NCBI GenBank assembly: GCA_023333565.1
Contig: JAJKFH010002781.1
Span: 824,501-888,500, forward strand
Direction of reading: 5' to 3'
Length of the DNA stretch: 64,000 nt
Source: Puffinus mauretanicus
Lineage: Eukaryota; Chordata; Aves; Procellariiformes; Procellariidae
Part shown: piece by piece, positions 46,580-59,516 of the stretch
Position numbering within the stretch: the first letter of the stretch is position 1
Layout of the letters: the number at the start of each line of letters is the position of its first letter
Notes under the pieces: model-generated
Seen by the model: only the letters and a program-made list of their open reading frames with translations
What the model was told of the DNA's origin: nothing
Databases searched by the model: none
Position numbers and translations under genes: made by a program

Positions 46580-49500
46580 GCAGTGGTAGGAAAACAAGGC
46601 ATGTATGCGTGAAGAGACCTCTGACAGCATTGAAAGTAGGGGACAAGGTTCCCCATCATGTGGTCTCCCATTTGTTGAACTGTGCAGAATCACCTAGTTC
46701 TTTTCAGTATTTGGTTTTATTTCACATTTCTAAGCAATCAAAAAAATACTAAAGCATGTGCAGACCTAGATTTATGGAAGCCTTACACATGCTTATGAAA
46801 TCTTAAAGGTTATATTACATTATTAAGCTGTCTTATACCTACTTATGAAATCTTAAGATTATATGATTATTATTTTTAAGATTTTATTAATATTAACTTA
46901 AGATTAAATATTATTGGGTGAAGTAGTATCTACTATGAACAAAATCTTTTCATTTTAAAATTAATTTATAGTAAAACTCAGCTATTTCACTTCATTTTAG
47001 TCTCATCATGTGCAGAAATTCTTATCTTTCTTGTGGTGTGTATAGGCATGAACTGAAAATAGTATAATTTATCTGCTTCTATCAGCACAGCCTACAAAGA
47101 CATTTTGGTTTCCGACTCCTGTTTTAATGCCTCGCTGTCCACTATTTTTCACAGGAACTTTGCGATTTCATAGGAAATTGTGTGTCTAAAAACTTCTGTG
47201 GATGTGACCTTTTTGCTATGTGTCTATTTGAATGCAGCTAATCTCTCCAGGACTTTTCACAGTTTCCTTTAGCTACCTGCTAAAGACAGACCAGTCCTCC
47301 CAGTATTCACTAGAAATGAATTGAGAGAGACTCAGCTATATACTCAGTTCAAATAACTAAGTAAATATCACTAAAAAAAAATCATGTGTAAGAGGGTGCA
47401 ACATGGGGATAGATCAGCAGCTGAAGTACCAGGGTGCATTGTGGCTACTCTAACAAAACCAAGCTATTCGGAGATGAGTAATTCAAGGATAGTCAATTTA
47501 TTTTACTTTGGCAATATAGACCTATTTTGAGCGTGATAGACTTTGTCTCCAAATTAGCCCTTTTCTTTATGCAAAATTGATCACTCTTTAAATTATATCT
47601 GCATAACTATAAATAGCCTCCTTAAATAAAGTATGTGGTACTACATTCGAAGGCCTGAAGAAACATTTGTGGATACGTGGAAAAGAACAATATTTTTTGT
47701 ATTGCTATTTGAAAAACGAAGCATGCAATTGTGAATTTAAAATGGCTTTTTAAATGTGCCAAGAATATTAAAAAAATAATTAGTAGAACTGTGGGTATAT
47801 TTAAGAATTCCTCCATGAGTATTTGTTAGATGTTTTCATGTGTATGAACTTTATCCTTAGCTACTGCTTTTATGTTTAGTTTCTGAAAACATTTGGAACC
47901 AAATTCAGCTGACAGAAATATTTCCTAACCAACAGTTCAAAATGCTTGTAACTGTGTCTGTTAAGCAGGAAGCAACATAAAAAATATCTTTGGAATAGTC
48001 ATAAATAAGCATCCTTAGTCGTATTTCAAATCTACAAGATAAATAGAAAAAAAATCCCACTGTCTGCATAATAACTACATTCAGGAACAATAAAAGTGAT
48101 TTCCAATACATTCATTTTAGGGTTACATTCATTTTAGCTTTACATTCATTTTAGGGTTAATTCTGAGCTCATTTACTTCAGACTAGTACTTACTTGAATG
48201 AATTGTTATGCCTAAAAATTATGTACTTAGAGAATCCCATTCAGAGGTATATCAAGGAAGGCATCAGCAATACTATAAGGAAGAAAATGAATTCCTGTCT
48301 AGACAGCCAGCAACATGCACCCCTTTTGTCTTCCGTAACTGTAAGCTAATCCCTGAGCCATTTGAAGTTACCTGTTTCTGCTGCAGATGAAACAGATGTG
48401 TGTACAAATGGCACATTTGCGTTATTGACTTAGCTCCAGTCAAAGCTATGACTGTGGTTTGTGGTTTGTTGCAAAAGTATGTACGAGTTCAAATGGTGCA
48501 CCTATTCAGGAAAGAAAAGATGATGAATGAGATCCCTTTTGTGGGACCTGGTGAATGGGATGGCTGCTGGACTCTGCCTTGTTATGTGCAGAACTAGAGC
48601 AGTGGGCTTTGAGGGAAAGTGAGGGGGAGTAACAGAATCTTGTATCCAGCATACACCAGTGCTGGTGTTGCACAGTGCTTTAACCTATATAAAGCTAACA
48701 GTCTTATATTTGTAAGTCTGCAGTCTTTCACTTGTTACACTACAGTATGTCTTTCATTTTGTATGCAACCTGCCACATACACAACCCCAGGCTGCTGCGG
48801 CAGTGCCTTTTACTTTTTTATCACAAAGGACTGTTATCCTCACAGCCTCACAATGGAGGATTCAGGAAACATTATCACATCCGTAAAGTTGGGTTTTGTA
48901 GGAAGTAATTGCCATTGAAATGTGAATTTTCCCTTTCCAGCCCTTGCTTCATAGTTCTTAGTTTATAAACTTATGCTAGGGAACAAATAAATCTTAATAG
49001 ATAACTCTAGTGGATAATAGTTCATAGAGGTAGCCAATAAGCATTTGCTGATAATGCACATGCAGAAAGCTAAACAGCCAACTGATGTGTACATCATCTG
49101 TGCCTGATAAACATATGCTCTCTTAAGCACTATAACTGTAATGAAACAGTCCTGATGAAACCATATTGTTACTGTGTAAAAAATTATTCAGAGGAACACC
49201 TTCTGCACTGGAGAGTATGCACAGATGAGGATAATGAGCTGGGGGGATCCTCACCAGTTCTTATGTTGGCCGGTGACTTGGAGAGTTTTCCCTTCTTACC
49301 CTTTCCCTTTCCCTTTCCCTTGGCTTGTTACGCTACAATACTTTTTGCTGAACACACTCATGACCCAGTCCAGGAATAACTCCTTGTCCTTGCATAATAA
49401 GCATTTTTGAGGACACCCATTTCATCTTAGTTGACTCTAAAGACTGTATGTTAATACAGTAAACTAAAAAAATTGCCACATAAAAGGGAATGGGTAAATA

Positions 49501-50722
49501 TATTCCTTCAAATATTATTAAGCAACATTACTGTGACAAAATAAAACAATTCAGGCACCTACCAATATTTAATCAAATACCAGGATTCTATATTAGGTTT
49601 TTTTTCAGATAGTCCATATCAAGTGGATTGGCACAGCTGGATTTTCTTATAGCTGTTTTCATAGATTGAACAATTAATTGTCATTTAACAGGACATATAT
49701 AATTTGTAAACATAACTCATTATATTACTGAACAATATAGAGGTTAAATGAAATATATTTGAAAGATTTTATTTACATCCCAGTGCACTAATTACAAGAC
49801 TTTTTATGATCCTTTTTTTTTTTTATTCTAAATTTGATCTATTGTGATTCTTTTTTTTGTCCTCTGTCCTACACTGAAAGAAATATTACTCCTTGCTGCC
49901 AGGCAGCTGCCATTTTACTGCACAAAATTTATGGTCTCTCTTAACATACAGAAAAATCTACCTCACAAGGCTTTGTTATATGATCATTCTTCAAAAATAA
50001 TTTCAAGGTCTTTCTGTACAACAGCAGCCAAATCACGTCTTAATGTAAATCAGGGAAAATATGGCATTCTGCTTTTTTTAACATATTACTCAGAAAATGC
50101 TAATAAAAGGATTATGGACTAGATCACTGAATCCCTGGTTACTTAAAAAACCCACAAAACTTTATAGAGGTTTGATACACACAATATAAGGAATCAACCC
50201 CCTAAGCACTTCTGTATATGATTAATTTTAAGGAAAATATCTGAAAGATCGCTCACAAGTTAGGTTAACATGATAGTTCCATTAACCTAATACTTAGGGA
50301 AACCCAGTCAGACACGAGGAGCTCTATGACTTAAATGCTGTACAAGCACAGGATACAGACTCAGACGGCTTCTAAGCAAGACAGAGAAGGTGAAGAAAAG
50401 TGGAATGATACAGGGAATGGAAACCAAGAGATAATGCTGGTTTCAGGATACCAGTAGCTGGACTCCAGTAATTTTTTGGAGGATGTCAAAGTGAAAAGGA
50501 GTTTTAAGTGAAGCATAAAGTAGGATCACAGTATCCTTTTGGTGATATTTATAGGGAAATTTCATTCCCCCCAAAAGCAAAACTGCTTGAAAAAATTATC
50601 CAGTTGGAAATGGAGGCTGATTATATGAACCTAATGTTAGCGAGAGTTAACCTTCTAGCCCTGAGTGGGAGAGCCTAAGTGGGCAGAAAGTAGACTGAAA
50701 AGATTTTTCAAGGCTAAGTTAC
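46580..50722. other. AT-rich sequence, no gene seen
   Basis: No domain-bearing frame. It contains a 17-bp tandem repeat (48107-48154) and a CCCTTT hexamer run at 49299-49321. The plus-strand frames at 48208-48918 are Cys/Tyr/Phe-rich without known motifs. Confidence 0.6.
48107..48154. repeat. 17-bp tandem repeat, three units
   Basis: TACATTCATTTTAG recurs at 48107, 48124 and 48141, exactly 17 bases apart, with three-base spacers GGT and CTT between units. Confidence 0.95.
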
Positions 50723-50727
50723 ACAGT

Positions 50728-51475
50728 TGTATTGGGTGCACGTGGCAAAGTGTTGATAGTGGGGATGCTGAAGGGGTGACCTCTGGGAAGAGTTTAGGGG
50801 CTGCCCTGTACCAGACAAAACCATCCATGCAACAGACCCCCCACAGGCCAGAACTGAGCCCATCAGCCAAGTCAGTGGGACCTCTGCAAAAACATATTTA
50901 AAAAAGGTCAGAAAACACTGTACAGACAGCAGAGGAGGGAAAAAGAAAAAAAAAAGGAAAAAAAAAAGAGAAACAACAGTGCGAGTACCAAGGTCAGAGA
51001 AGGAGGGAGAGGAGGTGCTCCAGATGCTGGAGCAGAGATTGCCCTGCAGTCCCATGGGAAGGATACATACTGGAGCAGGGGAAAAGTGTAAGAAGGAGAG
51101 GAACTGTTATGGTCTAGTGTAACCCCCCCATTCCCCATCCCATTTGTGCTGTGTGGGGTGGGGGGTAGGGGAAGGTAGAGGAGTTGGGAGTGAAGGAGTA
51201 AAGGTGAGCCTGGGAAAGGAGGGATGGGGAAAGGTGTTGTTTTAATGTTTGTCTCTGTTTCTTACCATCCAAATCTATTTTAATTGACAATACATAAATT
51301 AATTTTCCCCAAGTTGAGTCTTTTTTGCCCATGATGGCTACAGGCAAGCGATCTCCCTGTCTTTATCTCGATCCACAAGCTTTCTCATCACATTTTCTCC
51401 CCCTGTCCTGTTGAGGAGGGGGAGTGAGAGAGCAGCTGGGTGGCATTTTGGCCCTTAGATAAGGCTAGCCCAACA
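50728..51475 (+). mobile_element. Solo LTR (avian ERVL-like family)
   Basis: About 748 bp, from TGTATTGGGTGCACGTGGCA to ...GGCTAGCCCAACA. Landmarks in order: ACATATTTAAAAAAGG (TATA region, about 50894), a purine-rich leader, GGAGGAGGTGCTCCAGATGC, CCCCCCATTCCCCATCCCAT, AATACATAAATTAATTT (polyadenylation region, about 51290), CCCCAAGTTGAGTC and GTCCTGTTGAGGAGGGGG. I recognise this order as an avian LTR type. CAGT precedes it (50724-50727) and follows it (51476-51479); the usual fifth base looks lost on the left. No internal region is attached. Confidence 0.75.
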
Positions 51476-51479
51476 CAGT

Positions 51480-53534
51480 TGTTTATATGATGGATAAGAC
51501 GAGTCATTAGAAAGACAGCCAGAGAAGAAATAAGGTCATTCTGACCTAAAAAAATGATTTTATTGCAGTATTCTGAATGGCTATCACAAGGACAACTGCT
51601 TATGTGGACCACAATGAAAGCTGTTGCCAGAGTCAAAAGTAAAATGATATGAACTTGGAAAAATTTATAATTATATGGACAGTTAGAAAAGGTTCTAACT
51701 TAGATATATTAAATGGGGAAAGAATGGATGTGACACGTTAGAAAGATCAAAGTCAAAGGTGACTGTGGTTGTACATTTGATGATGCTATCCACAGTGATA
51801 CAGAAGGAAGCTGAGGGTTTCAGCATAGAAGGCTAAAATATGCTTTTTAGTCTTCCTGAGTCTTATCTGATGACTAGTTATCCATGATAGATTTTGGAGA
51901 AACAATGAGAGATTTTGGACAGAAGCAATAGCTATATAAATTTGTATTGTGTAAAAAAACTGATGTTGAATATATGCTTGTGCAGAAGGTTACTCTTGCA
52001 AAAATTTACAGGATCATTCTCAATGCATTACTGTACCTTTGAATTGGAGAAATAAGTTTGAGTTCAAATATTTAACTCCTTATATTTTTCTTTCAGCATC
52101 TCAGTATTGATATGAGCAAAGTTTGCCTTCCAAGTTGTAGCTTTCTGTTATTAAGTCAGATATCTGACTTTTCATTATGTTTTTTTTCCATCACTTTAAT
52201 TTCTTATTAGACTTTAACAAAGATTGGATACATCTTTCCAGCAGAGTCACTTTATCTTTATTATTGCTATCCGCATTATAAATGAATTCATTAGCATTCT
52301 CATCACAAACCCCAAGTTCATTATCTGATAAAACAAAAATTTCTTCAGATACATCTTGAGGTATTTGATTTGCCTTATTTATATTCTCAGTAGGCAACTT
52401 TCTCTCACTTGCTAGAGATGAATATAAGTAAATCGTGATTCTGCTCATTACTTTATCTTGATTGAGATTTTTTTTCTGTCCGTTGTAACACGGAATCCTT
52501 ATTTGTTTTTTTTTCCCTTTGTTTAATTGGTTTGTGACTCCTGAGATACAGTATACATTCCGTTCTTGACTATGAAAAACAGGTTTTAATTTTTTAAACA
52601 TGTAGTTTATATTCAGCAATATATTAAATTGAAAACCATATCTGGATAATAATTAACACAAACAAAAATTTAACTCATTTAAATATATATTTACTGGGAT
52701 GTGTTTAGTACTGAATTCATGATAGCCATATTATTAAACCTGTACAGACAGCTTATTTGCAGAGGGGGCAGGTTTTTTGCATTTAGTCTTAGCTTTCCCT
52801 GTAATAAGATATGTAGTTTTTCCCTTAATCTAAAACTTTTGATCCCATCTCCTATTCAGTTTAGTCCCACTCAATTCCGGTACACGCTGAACCTTGTGCC
52901 AGACCTTAATTAATATTCCAATATATGTCCCCAAATAGGGAAATAGACTATACTTAGAATATGGAGACTTTAGCTGATTAAAATTTCTCAATAAACATCT
53001 CTCCACGGTATTTCCTCAGGAGTCTGTGCAGTCCTTTCTTCAGAGCTACTAAAAAAATGCAGATTATTGTAGTCAGTGGTAGAAGTGCCCTAAAGGAACA
53101 CTTCATTGTCACACAGCCAGGCCACTAAAATATTAGAAAGCATCAAGTTGTTAAAGTAGTGAGGCAGACACAATTGCTCTCAACCTTATTTCCCCATTTT
53201 ACTTACAGAGACCCATGTCTTCATTCAGTTATTCCTGTGAAAGTGTTCAGTATCACTGAAACACCTGAGGGTACATGAAAGAACCTCATGGGTTCTGACA
53301 CAGGAAGCACAGATGCTACAGGAGGCCTGAGGTATTTTGCAATGGCAGCTGGAGGCCAGGTGGACCTCCAAGAACAACTGGAGTGGTGCCACATTGCTTA
53401 TTTTTAGGGAAGTGAATTGAACCGAGGGTATGATTCAGCTTTATATTCCAAGATCTGGAAGCCCAAAATGGAAGCTCCAGGGACTCATCAGAGATACTTC
53501 AGCTGCAAATATGTTCAGTTTATGGGACTAGCCT
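51480..53534. other. AT-rich sequence with one exon-like candidate
   Basis: Otherwise featureless; see the minus-strand candidate at 52191-52569. Confidence 0.5.
52191..52569 (-). CDS. Candidate terminal coding exon, unrecognised
   Basis: On the minus strand an open frame of about 126 codons follows an acceptor-like CCTGTTTTTCATAG (AG at 52570-52571) and ends in a stop at 52191-52193. The whole open frame without splicing is 142 codons (52191-52619). The peptide is hydrophilic, rich in Asn, Lys, Asp and Glu (for example VSEEIFVLSDNELG and DKVTLLERCIQSLLKSNK), with a helix-like C-terminus and no transmembrane or low-complexity run. I do not recognise the protein. No upstream exon could be identified in the window. 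A frame of this length could also arise by chance in DNA this AT-rich, so this is a lead rather than a gene call. Confidence 0.25.
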
Positions 53535-54825
53535 AGAATCATAGAATCATAGAATCATTAAGGTTGGAAAAGACTTCTAAGATCATCGAGTCCAACCATC
53601 AACCCAACGCCACCACGCCCACTAAACCATGTCCCTCATCTACACGTCTTTTAAATACTTCCAGGGATGGTGACTCTACCACTTCCCTGGGCAGCCTACT
53701 CCAATGCTTGACAACTCTTTCGCTGAAGAACTTTTTCCTAATAGCCAACTAAACCTCCCTTGGAGTAACTTGAGGCCATTTCCTCTCATCCTATCGCTTG
53801 TTACTTGGCAGAAGAGACCAACACCCACCTCACTACAACCTCCTTTCAGGTAGTTGTAGAGCGCGATGAGGTCTCCCCTCAGCCTCCTCTTCTCCAGACT
53901 AAACAGTCCCAGTTCCCTCAGATGCTCCTCATAAGACTTGTGCTCCAGGCCCTTCACCAGCTTCGTTGCCCTTCTCTGGACACGCTCCAGCACCTCCATG
54001 TTCTTCTTGTAGTGAGGGGCCCAAAACTGAACACAGTATTTGAGGTGCGACCTCACCACTCCTGCTGGCCACACTATTTCTGATACAGGCCAGGATGCTA
54101 TTAGCCTTCTTGGCCACCTGGACACACTGCCGGCTCACGTTCAGTCTGCTGTCAAACAGCACCCCCAGTCCTTTTCCTCTGGGCAGCTTTCCAGCCACTC
54201 TTCCCCAAACCTGTAGCATTACATGGGATTGTTGTGGCCAAAGTGCAGGACCCAGCACTTGGCCTTGTTGAACCTCATACAGTTGGCCTCAGCCCATCGA
54301 TCCAGCCTGTCCAGGTCTCTCTGCAGAGCCTTCCTACCCTCCAGCAGATCAACACTCCCGCCCAGCTTGGTGTCATCTGCAAACTTACTGAGGGAGCACT
54401 CGATCCCCTCATCCAGATCGCTGATAAAGATATTGAACAGGACTGGCCCCAGTACTGAGCCCTGGGGAACACCGCTCGTGACCGGCCGCCAACTGGATTT
54501 AACTCTGTTCACCACAACTCTCTGGGCTCGGCCGTCCAGCCAGTATTTTACCCAGCGAAGAGTGTCTAAGCCATGAGCCGCCAGCTTCTCTAGGAGAATG
54601 CTGTGGGAGACAGTGTCAAAGGCTTTACTGAAGTCCAGGTAGACCACATCCACAGCCTTTCCCTCATCCACTGGCAGGTCACCTGGTCATAGAAGGAGAT
54701 CAGGTTGGTCAAGCAGGACCTGCCTTCCATGAACCCGTGCTGGCTGGGCCTGATCCCCTGGTTGTCCTGCACATGGCTCGTGAGCACCCTAAAGATGAAC
54801 CGCTCCATAATCTTCCCCGGCTCCG
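53535..54825 (-). mobile_element. CR1 LINE, 5'-truncated inside ORF2 reverse transcriptase
   Basis: Third copy of the same CR1 type. Tail repeats at 53535-53560; the 5' end at about 54825 lies at PGKIMERF, upstream of motif A. It retains [36 protein letters not shown] and FADD. Damage: a one-base loss near 54676, an in-frame 6-bp loss near 54569 (LDTLRW), a loss of roughly 35 bp near 54056 in the C-terminal part, and an 8-bp loss in the 3' UTR near 53634. More decayed than the copy at 45412. Confidence 0.94.
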
Positions 54826-55631
54826 AAGTGACACAAAAGAAAAACATTAATGTCTATAATGTGGGCATCAGACCCTCGGCACCAGTTCTCCTGCTGTGCG
54901 GATCCACTCTTTCCGTTCTGCATGGCTTGCTAATGCAGGTGTAGTCATAGCATCTCAACTGCTGTTACAGTAAGCAGAGATCCTGTGAAGAAGGATCACC
55001 TAGACCCTGGTTCAGCTGTCTTTGATGAAAAAAATGTTAGTTATTGGTTGACAGTATCACTCTAACTTTTGTTCACTGAAGCAAGAGGATCCTCACTGAC
55101 TATAACAAGAGTTTAGATGAGTAGCATGAAACAGATGATATATGAGCAAATGTAATGTTGAAGTATTTATAAAAACATACCAACCATGAATTTTTATGAT
55201 CGATGAAACAATATTTTTCACAATTGGATCAAACCTGTTATAGTGGTAAAAATTTTGCTTAAAACCATCTGTACACTGGTGAATACTGACTGAATACACT
55301 GACAGAATACTACAGGTGTTAGTATTTTACTCTTCAAATAGGCGCACATACACTTTTAAATAATGGAAGTGCTTGAGGGGCAAAGAATTGTTGAATAGAA
55401 GCAACTGAGACCTGTGTTAGCAGAGATACTAAAGGGAGAGTGTTAACAGTGCTATAATTTTCCACTCTTGCTATTTGCTAACACGTTTTCCAGTGATTGT
55501 CCTCTGCTGTGCAGCAGTAGTAACTTGTAACTTTCCTCCACCAACTTGCATTCATACTGCAGCTAAATTAAGTACTGTAGGACAGAAAAAATCTGGCTTT
55601 GTGTTATTTATATATATCATTTGTTGGTTAC
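54826..55631. other. AT-rich sequence, no gene seen
   Basis: Unique-looking spacer between a CR1 and a solo LTR; nothing recognised. Confidence 0.6.
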
Positions 55632-55636
55632 TCTTG

Positions 55637-56232
55637 TGTGCTGCTTTTGGCTGGGATAGAGTTAATTTTGTTCATAGTAGCTAGTATGGGATATGTTTTG
55701 GATTTGTGCTGAAAACAGTGTTGATAACACAGGGATGTTTTCGTTATGGCTGAGAAGTGCTTACACAGAGTCAAGGCCTTCTCAGCTTCTCATGCTCTAC
55801 CAACTGAGAAGGCTGGAGATACACAAGAAGCTGTGAGGGGGCACAGCCAGGACAGCTGACCCAAACTGGCCAATGGGATATTCCATACCATATGACATCA
55901 TGCTCAGTATACAAACTAGGGGAAAGCTGGCCAGTGGGCCGCTCCCTGGGGACAGGCTGGGCATCAGTCGGTGGATGGTGAGCAATTGTTTTTCATTTGC
56001 ATCACTTGTCTTTCTTGGGTTTTATTTCTCTCTCTTTTAGTTATTTTCCTTTTCATTGCATATTATTATTATTAATAAAATTATTATATTTTATTTCAAT
56101 TATTAAACTGTTCTTATCTCAATCCGTAAGTGTTCTAATTTTTACTCTTCCGATTCTCTTCCCCATCCCACTACGGGGGGTGTAAGCAAGCAGCTGTGTG
56201 TGTTTAGCTGCCTACTGGGTTAAACCATGACA
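55637..56232 (+). mobile_element. Solo LTR (ERVL-like family A) with 5-bp duplication TCTTG
   Basis: 596 bp, TGTGCTGCTTTTGG...TTAAACCATGACA, flanked by TCTTG at 55632-55636 and 56233-56237. AATAAA at 56074-56079 lies in a TATTATTATT run. The same family is seen at 1-426 (same subfamily) and 58936-59511 (shared ends, different middle). No internal sequence is attached. Confidence 0.88.
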
Positions 56233-56237
56233 TCTTG

Positions 56238-57147
56238 TAGTGTATTGAATGACTTTAACAGTATTCTTACTGCTCTGGTTATTGTTTTTGTTGTTATTGT
56301 TTCTACAATATTTGCAGAACCTTACCACTCATAATCAATTGTCTGATTGCAGTTTGATTTGTCCCTATTTACCTCAGTATTTTTCTCTTGGAGAGACAGA
56401 GCCCATGGATAACACTTCTGCAAGTTTGGATTATGAAATACTGCTATAAAACCACTCTAGCTGAGTCTGGCAAACCCTTTATAATTATGACTGATTCATA
56501 TTTCCCTTTCATATTCAAAATGAACCCTATATATAATATTAGAAGTTTCTTAAATGCAGAATATGTAGCTACAGAAAGACCATTTATCCATCATTACATC
56601 AAAGTAAAACTGATGACACATGGTAATACTTATGCTGGAACAATGAAGAACTTCTGTTGACCTTTTAGAAGAAAAAACCCACATAATAGTTCCTTTTATT
56701 TTCAACTGCACTTTGACTTAAGCAATAGAAGCACTTAGCCACAAAAAGTAAAAATGAAAGAATATAAAAGCTATTAATTGAGGAAATTGTCCTTTTTCCT
56801 TTCAAATGGGTCTAACTTCTGTGTTGCTGCTGAGAGGTGCTCCATTGTAAGATTTACTCTGATCATGTTGTGTCTTTGGTAGTTTGCTGTGTTTCTTCAC
56901 AGCAGAGCAAATTTAACTCAGGCTGGTGCCACACTAGCACAGTTAAATTGCTTTTGGTAACCTTAGGGTTCAGACAAGACTCCTTCATGTCTATTTGAAA
57001 CATGGGAATCTCCAGGACACTCTGTGCACAGATATACAGTGTTGTAGGGTATTTTGGCTGTTCAAAACGCCTTTATTGCCTTTACTCCCTAAGATTTTGA
57101 AGCCTGATGGGCTGAAGAACTAAACCAGGTGCTGCCAGTGACTCTGC
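56238..57147. other. AT-rich sequence, no gene seen
   Basis: Nothing recognised between two solo LTRs. Confidence 0.6.
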
Positions 57148-57152
57148 TAGGA

Positions 57153-57759
57153 TGTCTGGATGTCCAGTCCCGGCCCTTGGGGTGCTCCCTTGCCAGCTCT
57201 GGGGAAAGCACCCAAGGGCCCTGACCAGGGACAACAGTTACTCACCTGGGGTTGCGGTCACAGCAACAAGAGCTTTAATGTTCTGCTCCACAGTCTATCC
57301 TTTGCCTTTCTTTCTTGGTCACCATTTTGATAAACTAACACCCCCTTTCTTCTGTGTACAGTGTCCTGCTGTTTTCATGTTGCTATCTTGTTAGCAATAC
57401 CACAGGTCAGGGTATATACAAGTACATTGCTCTCCTTTTGTTACCTGTAGCACCCTGACTTTTCTCATGTAGTTATCTTGTTGGTGGAGCCATAGGTCAG
57501 GATTAGCTGCATGCACGCATACCTTAACAGCTTCTTCCTTGAAAATGGTGTAACAGCTGTGAAACTGCTCAGTCAGCATTGAGCACTGTGAGGCATTGTT
57601 AGTCATGGAGCAGAAGGTGTCTGGTCTCAAGAATGGCTTTCATACTTACTGATGACAGTCAGTGGCCGGGCTGTATGTGGGAAGATGACAGCATGGCTGG
57701 TTAGGAAACAATCCTGTTTAACAGCGATTTCAACATTTGACTCTGTTTAGAGTGTGCCA
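57153..57759 (-). mobile_element. Probable solo LTR with 5-bp duplication TAGGA
   Basis: A 607-bp segment, relatively GC-rich, starts TGTCTGGATG and ends GTGTGCCA (TG...CA). TAGGA flanks it at 57148-57152 and 57760-57764. On the minus strand ATTAAAGCTCTTGTTGC (about 57264-57280) resembles an LTR polyadenylation signal and R region, which sets the orientation. It contains an imperfect internal duplication (57375-57415 against about 57468-57505). Family unknown. Confidence 0.55.
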
Positions 57760-57764
57760 TAGGA

Positions 57765-58930
57765 GGATAACAAGATTTTTCTTTTTCAGTTTGATGAAAA
57801 AGATTTACAAGTACAGTTCGGGTGTTAGTTTTTACAAACATTTTCAGTCAAACCATTTTGAGGTTACAACAAGCCTTAGCTTATAGTCCAGATGGTAGAT
57901 TATTGAGATGAATACTGACAAAACTTTATTCATTAGTAACTTTCATTTTTAATTAGCTAGAAAATGCTTTACAAAAAGTGTTTTTTAAAGAGAACCATTA
58001 CTTTGCCCTATTTTGAGGTCTTTTTATCTTAGGCTTTCATCCTTTGGCAATTACCCTGCTTTTATCACAGAAAAGACAAGTCTTTAAGAAAGTATGTATT
58101 GTTTCTTTTTTAAATCCTTTTTCTGAATGGGAGTTACTCTAGGTTTCTCTATGTGTAACTCTATGACACTCATAACTCAAGCAATAACATTTCTGGTAAA
58201 TATTTCTCAATGGAAAAGAGAAATTGGTCAATCAGACAAACAAAAACCCCACCCTACCATAAGCTATAAACAAAAACTTCTTTCTTCTTTTCCTTTTGTA
58301 TATATCTTGCAATCTTAAGTGCTCAGTCTGGACTTAATTTCTAGGGTGTCCTATTTTTCCTGATACCACCTTGTCCTACTTTAATGTGTATGTTGTTTGC
58401 AGTTGGCCAGTCAGTTTTCCTCTACATATGATGCAATACCAAAGGTTAATGTCACTGCTGTGTTATCTGCTTTTAATTTGGCACCACTTAGATAACATAG
58501 AAGGATTTGTTTACATGCTGAGAATTCCTTATTGTACGGTATGCAGACAACTATACCTAAGATCTACAAATTGTGGAAAAAATCAATATTCTTTGGTTAT
58601 AGTTCACTGTTTTTCTGATATTTCTTTGTATTTTAGATTTTGCTTCTGGAAGGATTTGAAAGCATGATAGTATTCATGTTTAAAGAGACTTCATACAGAT
58701 ACTTGATAAATCCCACCAAGAACAAACTTATACCTGCCAGTAAGTCCTATCATTTGCTGTTACATAATTTTGTTGCAACATTTGTCAAACTATTGCTGTT
58801 CTTAGTGCATAAAAAGTGGTAGCAAATAAATCTCCCCAGAGAGCTCTAAATGACACACAGAGATCCTGTTTTCCTCAACAGTTTAAGAGCTGAAGCCAGA
58901 AAAGTAGATTTTTCTTCTGCAGATGTGCAT
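57765..58930. other. AT-rich sequence, no gene seen
   Basis: No coding, RNA or repeat signal recognised. Confidence 0.6.
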
Positions 58931-58935
58931 CCTGG

Positions 58936-59511
58936 TGTTATGGTTTAACCCCAGCTGGCAACTAAGCCCCACACAGTCACTCGCTCACTCCCTGTCGGTG
59001 GGATGGGGGAGAGAATCGGAAGGATAAAAGTGAGAGAACTCATGGGTTGAGATAAAGACAGTTTAATAGGTAAAGCAAAAGCTACGCATACAAGCAAAAC
59101 AAAATAAGGAATTCATTCACTACTTCCCATTGGCAGGCAGGTGTTCAGCCATGTCCAGGAAAGCAGGGCTCCATCATGTGTCACGGTTACTTGGGAAGAC
59201 AAACGCCATCACTCCGAACATCCCCCCCCTTCCTTCTTCTTCGCCCAGCCTTATATGCTAAATATGACATCATATGGTATGGAATACCCCATTGGCCAGT
59301 TGGGTTAGCTGTCCTGGCTATGCTCCCTCCCAGCTTCTTGTGCACCTGGCAGAGCATGGGAAGCTGAAAAGTCCTTGACTATGTAAACATTACTTAGCAA
59401 CAACTAAAATATCAGTGTGTTATCAATATTATTCTCATATTAAATCCAAAACACAGCACTATACCAGTTAATAAGAAGAAAATTAACTCTATCCCAGCCG
59501 AAATCAGGACA
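58936..59511 (-). mobile_element. Solo LTR (ERVL-like family A, different subfamily), minus strand
   Basis: 576 bp. Read on the minus strand it starts TGTCCTGATTTCGGCTGGGA and ends GGGGTTAAACCATAACA, matching the ends of the 55637 copy. The central part (minus strand) differs and contains ATATAAGGCTGGG (TATA region) and TATTAAACTGTC. Flanks are CCTGG (58931-58935) and GCTGG (59512-59516), a 5-bp duplication with one mismatch. Confidence 0.85.
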
Positions 59512-59516
59512 GCTGG

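Noticed and set aside
48107..48154. Regular 17-bp repeats as a CRISPR-like array
   Set aside because: Three units with 3-bp spacers in a vertebrate genome; a simple tandem repeat.
49299..49321. CCCTTT run as a telomere-like repeat
   Set aside because: Hexamer is not TTAGGG/CCCTAA and the run is under 25 bp.
54223..54576. Plus-strand 117-codon open frame
   Set aside because: Antisense shadow of the CR1 at 53535-54825.
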